NCBI RefSeq assembly: GCF_031178195.1
Contig: NZ_JAPSJL010000006.1
Span: 62,001 to 126,000 of the forward strand
Length of the DNA stretch: 64,000 nt
Reading direction: 5' to 3'
From: Zhihengliuella sp.
GTDB taxonomy: Bacteria > Actinomycetota > Actinomycetes > Actinomycetales > Micrococcaceae
Both the position numbers and the translations under genes were made by a program. Under the pieces are notes generated by a model. That model did not search any database. It worked only from the letters and a program-made list of their open reading frames with translations, and was not told where the DNA came from. This document shows, in pieces, positions 8,409 through 16,146 of this stretch (positions are counted from its first letter, which is position 1; each line of letters begins with the position of its first letter).

Positions 8409-10238
8409 CTAGTCGTCCGCCCGGCTGCTGCCGGACTCGTGCGGCGTGCTCCACTGCTGCTGGAACAGCGCGCGCAGCTCGGTGGCCTCGTGCTCCAGCC
8501 GCGGGTCCTCGCCGCGGGCCAGGAGGCCGTATTCCATGGTAAGCGGGGACGCGGCACCCGTTTCGGCGTCCTCGCGGACCTTGACCCAGACGCGCCGGCG
8601 CGGCGTGAACAGCGAGACCGCCAGACCGGTCAGGGCGAGCACGGAGAAGATCAGCACGGGCGTCTTGCCCGGATCGTGGTGGACGTCCAGGCCGACGTAG
8701 CGCTTCAGGCCCGTGAAGCTGATGCTGCCCTTGCCCTCCGGCAGCTGGACCGTCTCACCCGGGTTGATGACCAGGCCGCCGGCGTCCAGGGTGCGGCTGT
8801 TCAGCTCGGTCAGTGTGTCGGTGTCCAGGACGTAGACGTTCTGCGGCGTGCCCTCGTCCAGGCCGAGGTCCCCGTAGTAGGAGTTCAGCTGGAGCTGCGG
8901 CAGGGCCGGCGACGGGTCGAGCGAGACGCCGACGCCGTTGACCTCGCCAGCGGTCGGCAGGAACAGGCCCACGAACCCGAGCTGGTCCGGCTGCGCGTCG
9001 GGGACCTTGAGGACCATGAGCGAGGTGAACACCGAGTCCTGCGGCACCGACGGCACGGGCCCCTGGAAGGCGATGTTCCCCTGGCCGTCGCGAACGGTCA
9101 CCTCGGGCGCGTAGCCGTTGCCGACCAGGTAGACGGAGGCCCCGCCGATCCGCAGGGGGTGGTTGACCCTGAGCTCCTGCTGCTCCCGCTCCCCGCTGGG
9201 CTGCTGCGTGGTGACGCTCGCGTCGAACCCGATCTGCTGGCCGAAGGAGCTGGTGGTCTCCCGGTCGTAGGTCACGTCGAAGTCGTCCAGGGTGACGGAG
9301 AACGGCTCCAGATCGGTCTCGTCGAAGGCCGTGCCGGGGCTGAAGGAGTCGTAGGAGACGAGCGTGTTGACGAACGACTCCCCCTCTACGAGGATCCGCT
9401 GGCCGCTGTACCCGTAGGCGCCGCCGATCGCCACCGACGCGAGGATGCCCACCAGCGAGATGTGGAAGACGAGGTTGCCCACCTCGCGCACATAGCCGCG
9501 CTCGGCGCCCACGGAGGCCACGCCGTCGTGCTCGCCGGCGGGACGCTCCTGGACGCGGTAGCCGCGCTTCCTCAGCAGGGCGGCGGCGTCCCGCATGACG
9601 GCGTCGCTCCTGCCGCCGTCGTCCGCGACGTCGACGGCGTCGAGCTCGAGCGTCCCGTGCTCCGGGAGCCGGCTCAGCCGGGCCGGGGTGCGGGGCGGGG
9701 GCGTGCGCATGGCCTGCCAGTGCTTCTTGGTGCGCGGGAGGATGCAGCCGATCAGCGAGATGAACAGCAGCAGGTAGATCGCGGAGAACCAGACGGACGA
9801 GTAGACGTCGAAGAGCTGGAAGCGGTCCAGCCACTCGCCGGCGGCCGGGTCGTTCTCGATGTAGGTGGCGACGGCCTCCGGGTTGGAGTCGCGCTGCGGG
9901 AACAGGGATCCCGGGACGGCGGCCACGGCCAGGAGCATGAGGAGGAACAGCGCCGTGCGCATCGAGGTCAACTGGGTCCAGACCCAGCGGACCGTGCCCT
10001 TGAAGCCCAGCGCCGGCAGGGCGGCATCGCCGCGCCCGGCCTGGCGGGCACCGACCGGTCCCGCGGCCGGCGCCTCGGCCTTCACGCCGCGGTCGCCGGT
10101 TCCGGCGTCGCCCTCGCGCTCGGCCGCGGCGTCATACGCGCCGGTGCCCTCGCCGGGTCGGCCGCCGTCGTCCCGGGCTCCACCGTCCGGGGTCGCCCGG
10201 TCCGGGGCGGTGCCGTTGCGTTCGTTGTCCTCAGTCAT
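8409..10238 (-). CDS. resB: Cytochrome c biogenesis protein ResB
   Basis: Partner of CcsB in haem export and attachment. The 609-residue protein has a disordered, charged N-terminal tail of about 80 residues ('GGRPGEGTGAYDAAAEREGDAG'), then the ResB domain: transmembrane helices near 'WVWTQLTSMRTALFLLMLLAVAAVPGSLFPQR' and 'SVWFSAIYLLLFISLIGCILPRTKKH', a helix at 'VGNLVFHISLVGILASVAIGGAYGY', a large extracytoplasmic beta domain, and a last helix 'TPVLIFSVLALTGLAVSLF'. Its ATG overlaps the ccdA stop (ATGA), so translation is probably coupled. Confidence 0.95.
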   Translation of the reverse strand: MTEDNERNGTAPDRATPDGGARDDGGRPGEGTGAYDAAAEREGDAGTGDRGVKAEAPAAGPVGARQAGRGDAALPALGFKGTVRWVWTQLTSMRTALFLLMLLAVAAVPGSLFPQRDSNPEAVATYIENDPAAGEWLDRFQLFDVYSSVWFSAIYLLLFISLIGCILPRTKKHWQAMRTPPPRTPARLSRLPEHGTLELDAVDVADDGGRSDAVMRDAAALLRKRGYRVQERPAGEHDGVASVGAERGYVREVGNLVFHISLVGILASVAIGGAYGYSGQRILVEGESFVNTLVSYDSFSPGTAFDETDLEPFSVTLDDFDVTYDRETTSSFGQQIGFDASVTTQQPSGEREQQELRVNHPLRIGGASVYLVGNGYAPEVTVRDGQGNIAFQGPVPSVPQDSVFTSLMVLKVPDAQPDQLGFVGLFLPTAGEVNGVGVSLDPSPALPQLQLNSYYGDLGLDEGTPQNVYVLDTDTLTELNSRTLDAGGLVINPGETVQLPEGKGSISFTGLKRYVGLDVHHDPGKTPVLIFSVLALTGLAVSLFTPRRRVWVKVREDAETGAASPLTMEYGLLARGEDPRLEHEATELRALFQQQWSTPHESGSSRADD

Positions 10239-10987
10239 CAGACGGGCAGCCTCACTTCGTTAGCGAACCAGTTCTGCAGTTCCGCGACCCACAGCCCCCA
10301 GACGCCGCTGGCCATCAGGAGGCCGAGCAGCACCAGGAGGCCGCCGCCGAGGAACATGATGGCGCGCTGGCGCTGGCGGAAGAACGCGAGCGCCCCCATG
10401 CCGCGGCGCAGGCCGAGCGCGATCAGGAGGAACGGCAGTCCGAGGCCGACGCAGTAGGCGAAGGTCAGGAGCGCACCCTTCCCGACGTCGGGATCCGGGC
10501 CGGAGCTCATCGCCAGGACGGCGGCCAGGGTGGGGCCGATGCAGGGCGCCCAGCCGAGCCCGAACACGAATCCGAGCACCGGCGCGCCCCACAGGCCCGC
10601 CGGCGGCCGGTAGTGCACCTTCCGCTCCCGCTGGAACCAGCCCAGCCCGCCCATGAAGACGACGCCCATGAGGATCACGACGACGCCCAGCGCCTGGGTG
10701 ACCCAGGCTCCCTGGAACCGCAGCCAGATGGAGACCTGGGCGAAGAGCACGCCGGCCAGCATGAAGACGACCGTGAACCCCAGGACGAACAGGGCGATGC
10801 CCGTGACCACGCGGCCGCGGCGCTGCTCGGCCAGGTCGGCCCCGGTCAGCCCGGTCACGTAGCCCAGGTACCCCGGCACGAGCGGGAGCACGCACGGGGA
10901 GAGGAAGGAGACGAGCCCGGCCAGCACCGCGACGGGCACGGCGAGCAGGAGCGAGCCGTCCTGGACGATCTCGGCGAAGGGGTTCAC
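10238..10987 (-). CDS. ccdA: Thiol-disulfide transporter CcdA
   Basis: Membrane protein that passes reducing equivalents from cytoplasmic thioredoxin to the extracytoplasmic thioredoxin ResA, keeping apocytochrome cysteines reduced. 249 residues, six transmembrane helices, with the conserved 'SFLSPCVLPLVPGYLGYVTG' at residues 27-46 and 'LGWAPCIGPTLAAVL' in the fourth helix; the two Pro-flanked cysteines form the redox pair. The start is GTG 10987, overlapping the resA stop as GTGA; the stop overlaps the resB start. Confidence 0.96.
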   Translation of the reverse strand: MNPFAEIVQDGSLLLAVPVAVLAGLVSFLSPCVLPLVPGYLGYVTGLTGADLAEQRRGRVVTGIALFVLGFTVVFMLAGVLFAQVSIWLRFQGAWVTQALGVVVILMGVVFMGGLGWFQRERKVHYRPPAGLWGAPVLGFVFGLGWAPCIGPTLAAVLAMSSGPDPDVGKGALLTFAYCVGLGLPFLLIALGLRRGMGALAFFRQRQRAIMFLGGGLLVLLGLLMASGVWGLWVAELQNWFANEVRLPV

Positions 10988-11634
10988 GCCGTCTCGCCGA
11001 GCCGGTCTTCGATGAGCGCCTCGAGCGTCGACTTCTCCGCGACGCCGAGGATGCGGGCGGCGACCCGGCCCTGCTTGTCCAGCACGAGGGTGGTGGGGAC
11101 GGCCTGCGGATTCACGTACTGGCTCAGGGAGAGCAGGATCTCGCCCTGCGGATCCGGGGCGGAGGGGTAGGGGATCTCGAAGGTCCGCTCGAAGGCCGCC
11201 GCGGTGGCCTCCTGGTCCCGGACGTTGATGCCGACGAACTCGACGCCCTGGTCCGCGTAGCCGTGGGCGAGTTCGACCAGGTGCGGGGCCTCGACGCGGC
11301 AGGGGGCGCAGGCGGCGTACCAGAAGTTGAGGATTGTCACCTGGCCGGTCCAGTCGGAGGAGTCCAGGGCCGAGCCGTCGTAGAACGTCCCGGTCACCCG
11401 GACCGGCTCGCCGCGGTCGGCCGGGTCGTAGACCTGCACCGAGCCGTCGCCGGCAATGAAGTTCTTGCCGCTGCCGGAGCCCGCCTGCTGGGCCAGCGGA
11501 TCCTCGGCGGGGCCGCAGGCCGCCAGCGGGACGACTGCGGCCAGGGCGACGGCCGTGCGCAGGAGGGCACGGCGGCTCGGCCGACCGGGCGACGTCGGGC
11601 CGGACTGCGGTGCGGTCGGGACGATGTGGTTCAT
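10984..11634 (-). CDS. resA: TlpA/ResA-type extracytoplasmic thioredoxin
   Basis: Membrane-anchored thioredoxin that reduces apocytochrome c cysteines before haem attachment. Residues 1-45 carry a twin-arginine-like and lipoprotein signal ('SRRALLRTAVALAAVVPLAACG', Cys about residue 43). The thioredoxin-like domain follows with active site 'WYAACAPCRVEAPHLVELA' and the cis-Pro region 'NPQAVPTTLVLDKQGR'. The ATG at 11634 has GGAAAG eight bases upstream and is preferred to the ATG at 11649. It is second in the operon, overlapping ccdA by GTGA. Confidence 0.93.
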   Translation of the reverse strand: MNHIVPTAPQSGPTSPGRPSRRALLRTAVALAAVVPLAACGPAEDPLAQQAGSGSGKNFIAGDGSVQVYDPADRGEPVRVTGTFYDGSALDSSDWTGQVTILNFWYAACAPCRVEAPHLVELAHGYADQGVEFVGINVRDQEATAAAFERTFEIPYPSAPDPQGEILLSLSQYVNPQAVPTTLVLDKQGRVAARILGVAEKSTLEALIEDRLGETA

Positions 11635-11702
11635 CAGTGGGCTTTCCATGGCGGTGCTGGGGGTCGGGAGCGGGGCTGGGCCTGAGCCCGCTGCGGCACG
11701 GA

Positions 11703-12374
11703 TCAGGCGCCGGGCAGGTTGGCGGCGTCCGCCAGCAGGTCGGCGCACGGCTCCGCGTACCGGACGCCGACCAGCCGGTCGCCCTCGAAGTCCAGGCTCG
11801 TGATCGAGGCGAGCGAGCACTCGCGGCGGCGCGGGTCGTGCCAGAGGCGGCGGTTCTCGGCGGCCAGGCGCGTCACCCAAATGGGGAGCTGGTGCGCCAC
11901 CAGAATGGTCTCCGCACCCTCGCCGCCGAGCTCGACGGCGCGGCCGCGGTGATCCTGCACGGCTTCCATGACGCGGGCCACCTGGTCCCGGTAGGGCTCG
12001 CCCCACGAGGGCCGGCAGGGATTGGCCAGCAGCGGCCAGATCCGCGGGTTCCGGAGCTGCTCCTTGATCCGCGACATGCCCTCGAACCGGTTCTCGGCCT
12101 CGATGATCCGGGGCTCCTCCCCCAGCTCGAGGCCGAGGGCCTGGGCCGTCGGACGGGCCGTCTCCTGCGCGCGCAGCAGCGGCGAGGCGGCGATGCCGAC
12201 GATCTTCGCACCGGCATCGCGCTGGGCGACGAAGTGCTCGGCCACGCGCTCTGCCATCCGGTGGCCGAGCTCGGAGAGGTGGTAGCCCGGCAGGCGGCCG
12301 TAGAGCACGCGATCGGGATTGTGCACCTCTCCATGGCGCAGGAGGTGGACGGTTGCTTGGGCCATGGGCCTCAT
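11703..12374 (-). CDS. Histidine phosphatase family protein (phosphoglycerate mutase fold)
   Basis: Soluble phosphatase of unknown substrate. The catalytic 'LLRHGEVHNP' is at residues 11-20; the second half contributes 'VAHQLPIWVTRLA', in which the second catalytic His sits. 223 residues from ATG 12374; ATG 12365, three codons downstream, is equally possible. The same family precedes the resA-ccdA-resB-ccsA operon in mycobacteria (Rv0525, from memory), so a link to cytochrome assembly or haem supply is likely but unproven. A 68-bp gap separates it from resA. TATGAT on the minus strand at 12494-12489 is a possible -10. Confidence 0.88.
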   Translation of the reverse strand: MRPMAQATVHLLRHGEVHNPDRVLYGRLPGYHLSELGHRMAERVAEHFVAQRDAGAKIVGIAASPLLRAQETARPTAQALGLELGEEPRIIEAENRFEGMSRIKEQLRNPRIWPLLANPCRPSWGEPYRDQVARVMEAVQDHRGRAVELGGEGAETILVAHQLPIWVTRLAAENRRLWHDPRRRECSLASITSLDFEGDRLVGVRYAEPCADLLADAANLPGA

Positions 12375-12595
12375 TCTCTCATTCGCGGACGCGGTCCGCG
12401 TAACAGGGCGGGCACCGCCACAGGGTTGCAGCAGCGCCTCTCCCGCCGCCCGCGCAGCGGATCCGCAGGACTTCGACAATTCGTAGAAATCATACCGGCA
12501 AACCCTTGGCGCGAGATGGGAACGCCCACCCCGGCCGGGCGGGGCACGCCGGCCGCGCAGGCGGGCGCCCCTCAAGAAATCCTCCCGCCGGCTGG
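12375..12595. other. Intergenic region between phosphatase gene and yceI operator
   Basis: The longest gene-free stretch (336 bp with the operator part). It contains GC-rich sequence with no convincing ORF, a minus-strand TATGAT box (12489-12494) in a short AT-rich patch, and the start of the yceI control region. I see no structured RNA in it. Confidence 0.5.
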
Positions 12596-12615
12596 TTATA
12601 TGCAAATGCATGTAA
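12596..12615. promoter_or_regulatory. Palindromic operator candidate upstream of yceI
   Basis: TTATATGCA-AA-TGCATGTAA: two 9-bp arms in inverted orientation with one mismatch and a 2-bp spacer, in the only AT-rich patch of this region, 95 bp before the yceI start. Size and symmetry resemble MarR-family sites. The right arm runs into TAATAC, a possible -10. Confidence 0.5.
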
Positions 12616-12710
12616 TACAGTGGGGGCAACGGCGGCCACGAGGCCTCCGCCGAACACCCAGGGCGTCGGCCACACGGCGGGGCCCGCACCCGGAGCAAGG
12701 AGAGAGACGC

Positions 12711-13256
12711 ATGGCAATCGCAGCAGACATCACGGCAGGCACCTGGACCATCGACAACTCGCACTCGGAGGTCGGGTTCTCGGTCCGGCACGCCGGCATC
12801 AGCAAGGTCCGCGGCCGCTTCAGCGACGTGGAGGGCACCCTCGTGGTCGGCGAGGACGTCGCCGACTCCACCCTGGAGGCCGTCGTCCAGATCGACTCCG
12901 TCGACACCGGCGACGCCAACCGTGACGGCCACCTGAAGGGCGAGGACTTCTTCGACGCGGAGAAGTTCCCCACCATGACCTTCGCCGGCAGGGACCTGAA
13001 GGGCTCAGGCAGCGAGTTCACGCTCGTCGGCGACCTGACCATCCGCGGCAACACCCAGCCGATCGAGCTGGACGTGGAGTTCCACGGCACGGCCGTCGAC
13101 CCGTTCGGCACGACCCGCGCCGGGTTCGAGGCCACCGCGGTCATCAGCCGCAAGGAGTTCGGCCTGACCTGGAACGCGGCCCTCGAGGCCGGCGGCGTCC
13201 TGGTCGGCGACAAGGTCACCATCGTCCTGGACCTCTCCTTCGTGAAGGCCGACTGA
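12711..13256 (+). CDS. YceI-family lipid-binding protein
   Basis: Small beta-barrel protein of the YceI/TT1927b family that binds polyisoprenoids or other long lipophilic molecules; bacterial members are often induced by stress. 181 residues: 'WTIDNSHSEVGFSVRHAGISKVRGRFSDVEGTL' near residues 12-44, then 'DTGDANRDGHLKGEDFFDAEKFPTMTFAG' and 'FGLTWNAALEAGGVLVGDKVTI', all family hallmarks. No signal peptide, as in cytoplasmic actinobacterial members. An excellent AAGGAGAGA ribosome binding site fixes the ATG at 12711; the track start at 11610 is an artefact. It is monocistronic, behind the palindromic operator candidate, and ends in a strong hairpin. Confidence 0.94.
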   Translation: MAIAADITAGTWTIDNSHSEVGFSVRHAGISKVRGRFSDVEGTLVVGEDVADSTLEAVVQIDSVDTGDANRDGHLKGEDFFDAEKFPTMTFAGRDLKGSGSEFTLVGDLTIRGNTQPIELDVEFHGTAVDPFGTTRAGFEATAVISRKEFGLTWNAALEAGGVLVGDKVTIVLDLSFVKAD

Positions 13257-13311
13257 TCCAGTCGCCTCCCACGGGGCCGCGCCAGTCCTGACGACACGGC
13301 CCACCCATGAC

Positions 13312-13355
13312 GACGGCGCCCGATGCCTCTCCTGCGGGAGGCACCGGGCGCCGTC
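13312..13355 (+). terminator. Terminator hairpin after yceI
   Basis: GACGGCGCCCG pairs perfectly with CGGGCGCCGTC (11 bp), with a further inner TGCCTC/GAGGCA stem. No T run follows, as is common for very GC-rich actinobacterial terminators. Confidence 0.6.
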
Positions 13356-13430
13356 GTGCTGCGGGGGCCCGGAAGCGCCGCGCGAGCACTAGTCTGGAGG
13401 CAGACCCGAACCCACGCATATGGAGGAACC

Positions 13431-14273
13431 ATGAGCACCACCGGAAGCGGCGGATTCAACTCGCCGGACGAACCGCCGCGCTACGGCATCCGCGTCCCCC
13501 GGGACGGCAACGGCGGCGACTCCTCCGGCCGGAACGACGGCGACCAGGGCTCGCAGGAGCCGCGGGGCCACCGCGATCAGAACGACCCGCAGAGCGGCCA
13601 GCAGAGCCCGGGCCAGTACCCGCCGCCGCCCCCTGCGGCCTACGGCCAGCCGGGCCAGCAGGGCGGCTACGGCCAGGGGCAGCCGGGTGGCTACGGCCAG
13701 CCCGCCCCGGGGCAGGCACCCTACGGCCAGCACGGTTATGGACAGCAGGGACCGGGGCAGCCGTACAACTACCCGCAGCCGGGCTACGGCCTGCAGCCGC
13801 CGCAGGCGCCGGCCGAGCCACCGAAGGAGATCAAGACCTCGTTCGGCCTCATCATCGCCGCCGGCGTCCTCTCCCTGATCAGCGGCATCATGCTGCTGAT
13901 CCTGCCCAACCGCGTCCTCGCGAGCCAGATGGACGACGTGATCGCCCAGGATCCGATGCTCGCCGAGCAGATGGAGCTGGCCGGACTGGACATGGACGCG
14001 CTGCTCACCATGGTCAAGACCACCGGTTTCGTCTTCATCCTCATCGGTGTGGGCATCTACGCGCTGATCGCGTTCTTCATCCGCAAGGGAAGCAACGGCG
14101 CCCGGATCACGGGCACGGTGCTCGCGGCGATCTCCCTGCTCAACCTCTTCAGCGCCGACCTGCTCTCGATCGCGACCACGCTGCTGGGCGTCGCCGGCAT
14201 CGTCTTCGCCTGGCTGCGCCCGGCGTCGGACTACATCCGCGCCACCCGCGACGCCAAGCGCTGGCGCCGCTGA
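13431..14273 (+). CDS. Membrane protein with Pro/Gln/Gly/Tyr-rich N-terminus
   Basis: 280 residues from ATG 13431, fixed by TGGAGG five bases upstream. Residues 1-125 are low complexity, with recurring 'GYGQ'/'YGQP' and 'PPPPP' units typical of disordered cytoplasmic tails. The C-terminal half has four transmembrane helices ('FGLIIAAGVLSLISGIMLLIL', 'GFVFILIGVGIYALIAFFI', 'GTVLAAISLLNLF', 'LLSIATTLLGVAGIVFAWL') with an acidic loop between the first two. It resembles uncharacterised actinobacterial proteins with a DUF4064-like membrane domain, but I am not certain of the family. Function unknown. Confidence 0.82.
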   Translation: MSTTGSGGFNSPDEPPRYGIRVPRDGNGGDSSGRNDGDQGSQEPRGHRDQNDPQSGQQSPGQYPPPPPAAYGQPGQQGGYGQGQPGGYGQPAPGQAPYGQHGYGQQGPGQPYNYPQPGYGLQPPQAPAEPPKEIKTSFGLIIAAGVLSLISGIMLLILPNRVLASQMDDVIAQDPMLAEQMELAGLDMDALLTMVKTTGFVFILIGVGIYALIAFFIRKGSNGARITGTVLAAISLLNLFSADLLSIATTLLGVAGIVFAWLRPASDYIRATRDAKRWRR

Positions 14274-14369
14274 GCCGCCGCTGACCCCGCCGACCCGGCC
14301 GGCCCGTTCCGCCGTGGAGCGAGCCGGCCGGCTCCGTCGAGACGGCCCGGCCCCCTCGCGGCCGAGCGC

Positions 14370-15062
14370 CTACTCGGACTGCAACGGGGGCACGGCATCC
14401 TGATGCCCGACCCCCTGGTGCGCGTAGTAGGCCAGGATCTGCAGCTCGCGGGACATGTCCACCTGGCGGATGTTGACCTCGGCGGGTGCCTGCAGCACCA
14501 CGGGTGCGAAGTTCAGGATGCTGCGGATCCCCGCGGCGACGAGCTGGTCGCACACGCCCTGCGCCACGGCGCCCGGGACGGCGATGACGGCCATGTTCAC
14601 CGACTCCGCCGCGACGATGGACTCCAGCTCCGAGGCCGGGCTGACCCGCAGCCCGGCCACGGAGCGGCCGACCTCGGTCGGCGACTGGTCCAGAATGGCC
14701 TTGAGCTCGAATCCGTGGCCACGGAAGCCGGAGAAGCCCGCCAGCGCCCGCCCGAGGTTTCCGGCGCCGATGATCGCCATGCGCCACTGCCGCTTCAGAC
14801 CGAGCGTGGCGCCGATGTGGTCGGCCAGCCCGGGGACGTCGTAGCCGACGCCGCGGCGCCCGAACGAGCCGCCCAACAGTGAGAGGTCCTTGCGCAGGAT
14901 CGCCGGGTTCGCCCCCGCAGCGCTCGCCAGCGTCTCCGAGGAGACCGTCCGCTGCCCGGCGAGCTGCGCGGCCTCGAGCGCGCGCAGGTAGACCGTGAGC
15001 CGCTCCAGGGTCGCTTCGGGGAGGGCTCTCCCGCCGTGCTGCTGCGTATCGCGGTCGGTCAC
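14370..15062 (-). CDS. rex: Redox-sensing transcriptional repressor Rex
   Basis: NADH/NAD+-responsive repressor of respiratory and fermentative genes. 230 residues: winged-helix DNA-binding part ('ATLERLTVYLRALEAAQLAGQRTVSSETLASAAGANPAILRKDLSLLG'), then a Rossmann domain ('MAIIGAGNLGRALAGFSGF') and the dimer-swapping C-terminal helix. The expected 'GSFGRRGVGYDV' is present. The GTG start at 15062 overlaps the glutaredoxin stop as GTGA, so rex is translationally coupled to the glutaredoxin gene; the longer track ORF is an artefact. I found no TTGTGAANNNNTTCACAA-type Rex site in the window by eye. Confidence 0.95.
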   Translation of the reverse strand: MTDRDTQQHGGRALPEATLERLTVYLRALEAAQLAGQRTVSSETLASAAGANPAILRKDLSLLGGSFGRRGVGYDVPGLADHIGATLGLKRQWRMAIIGAGNLGRALAGFSGFRGHGFELKAILDQSPTEVGRSVAGLRVSPASELESIVAAESVNMAVIAVPGAVAQGVCDQLVAAGIRSILNFAPVVLQAPAEVNIRQVDMSRELQILAYYAHQGVGHQDAVPPLQSE

Positions 15063-15313
15063 CGGGTGAGGAGCCTCTCCAGTCGCGCCGGGTCGATGAC
15101 CCAGAAGTCGCGTTGTACCCCGTCGATCATGAGCACGGGGACCTCCTCGGAGAAGCGGGCGGCGAGTTCGGCGTCGTCGTCGATGCTGCGCTCCGCCCAC
15201 GTGAGGCCCAGCCGGGCGGTGACGGAGTCCACGGTGCTCCGCGCTTCGGCGCAGAGGTGGCATCCGGACCGGGTCAGGAGCACGACCTCGGGTGCGGGAA
15301 CGTCCGTTGTCAT
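15059..15313 (-). CDS. Glutaredoxin-like protein
   Basis: An 84-residue thioredoxin-fold protein with active site 'RSGCHLCAEA' (CxxC, Cys18 and Cys21) and the cis-proline 'EEVPVLMIDG'. It matches the glutaredoxin-like family that mycobacteria also encode near bS22 and proC (Rv0508, from memory). Start ATG 15313 is supported by TACATT six bases upstream; the track start at 15466 would run through the upstream terminator. Its stop codon overlaps the rex start, placing a thiol-redox protein and an NADH sensor on one message. Confidence 0.88.
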   Translation of the reverse strand: MTTDVPAPEVVLLTRSGCHLCAEARSTVDSVTARLGLTWAERSIDDDAELAARFSEEVPVLMIDGVQRDFWVIDPARLERLLTR

Positions 15314-15319
15314 GTTTCC

Positions 15320-15325
15320 AATGTA
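15320..15325 (-). promoter_or_regulatory. -10 element of glutaredoxin-rex
   Basis: TACATT on the minus strand followed by six bases and the ATG, predicting a leaderless glutaredoxin-rex mRNA. Confidence 0.5.
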
Positions 15326-15415
15326 GCGCCAGCGCCCCGCTGCGCCGTGCTCGCACGGGCCCTGCGACGGGCCGTGACGCCACCCGGGGTGACTCGTTTC
15401 ACGGTGTCGATGCAC

Positions 15416-15460
15416 GCGAAGCGGGGCGCCCCTCCGGTCAGGAGGGACGCCCCGCTTCGC
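15416..15460 (-). terminator. Terminator hairpin after bS22
   Basis: GCGAAGCGGGGCG and CGCCCCGCTTCGC form a perfect 13-bp stem, extended inward by CCCTCC/GGAGGG with one mismatch. It lies 27 bp after the bS22 stop codon and insulates the glutaredoxin-rex unit. Confidence 0.75.
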
Positions 15461-15487
15461 TCGCACCCGCGGCTGGACCGCGCGGTG

Positions 15488-15586
15488 CTACTTCTTGTTG
15501 CGGCGCTGGTGGCGGGTCTTGCGAAGCAGCTTGCGGTGCTTCTTCTTCGCCATACGCTTGCGGCGCTTCTTGATAACAGAGCCCAT
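15488..15586 (-). CDS. Small ribosomal subunit protein bS22
   Basis: A 32-residue, extremely basic protein, '[19 protein letters not shown]...', too short for the ORF track. It belongs to the AURKAIP1/COX24 family, identified in mycobacterial ribosomes as bS22. GAGGT lies about five bases before the ATG. It is flanked by terminator hairpins on both sides, so it forms its own transcription unit. Its position after a BldC-like gene matches Rv0500A-Rv0500B as I remember the mycobacterial order. An ACGTT-A-AACGT inverted repeat (15647-15657) lies in its upstream region. Confidence 0.93.
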   Translation of the reverse strand: MGSVIKKRRKRMAKKKHRKLLRKTRHQRRNKK

Positions 15587-15684
15587 GAATACCTCACTCA
15601 ATACGTAGTTGCGTCTCACCCGAAGGCACACGAGCGCAACCAACGGACGTTAAACGTTCTCTAACAGATTACCCGCTCCAGAGC

Positions 15685-15714
15685 GGCCCCCGGACCACGC
15701 GTGGGTCCGGGGCC
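15685..15714 (-). terminator. Terminator hairpin after BldC-like gene
   Basis: GGCCCC(C)GGACC pairs with GGTCCGGGGCC around the loop CACGCGT. It starts 11 bp after the stop codon of the HTH gene and separates it from bS22. Confidence 0.65.
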
Positions 15715-15725
15715 GACGGCTGCAC

Positions 15726-15938
15726 TCAGCCGGTGGCCGAATTCCCGTCGATCTGCGCGCCGCGCAGATACTCGGCGACGGCGTTCTCCGGCACGCGGTA
15801 GGACCGTCCGAACCGAACGGCGGGCAGCTCCGCGGAGTGGATCAGGCGGTAGACAGTCATCTTCGAGACCCGCATGACCTCCGCGACCTCCGCCACGGTC
15901 ATGAAGCGGGCGTCCGCGAAATTCTGACCATCCGCCAT
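15726..15938 (-). CDS. BldC/excisionase-type small HTH DNA-binding protein
   Basis: 70 residues built around a MerR-like winged helix: 'FMTVAEVAEVMRVSKMTVYRLIHSAELPAVRFGRSYRVPENAVAEYLRG' (residues 12-60). Databases often call it 'excisionase', but there is no integrase or phage context. The same protein sits next to bS22 across Actinobacteria, so it is a chromosomal regulator related to BldC. ATG 15938 has a GGAGA ribosome binding site. A minus-strand TATTGT box (16067-16072) about 130 bp upstream may be its promoter, giving a long leader. Confidence 0.88.
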   Translation of the reverse strand: MADGQNFADARFMTVAEVAEVMRVSKMTVYRLIHSAELPAVRFGRSYRVPENAVAEYLRGAQIDGNSATG

Positions 15939-16146
15939 ACTCACACTCTCCTGCCTTAGCCGACGGACTCCACCGAGTCCCGCGCCACGGCACCCGCCCC
16001 GCCATCGGGGACGGTGATTCGCGGCGCACGCGTGATCGGCTCGGAGCCGTGTCATCTCGAGAAGCAACAATAGTGGCCGGTCGGGGTTAAGCGAAACCAC
16101 CTCCCCTTCCGCACCCCACCGTGACGCCCGCCACGGGCAGGACGGC

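Noticed and set aside
8400-10457. 685-residue plus-strand ORF opposite resB
   Set aside because: Antisense shadow; resB has full-length family similarity on the other strand.
15647-15657. ACGTT-A-AACGT inverted repeat upstream of bS22
   Set aside because: Only 5-bp arms in an unmapped promoter region; too little to claim an operator.
15726-15938. 'Excisionase' suggesting a mobile element
   Set aside because: No integrase, attachment site or phage genes; this is the chromosomal BldC-like gene found beside bS22 in many actinobacteria.
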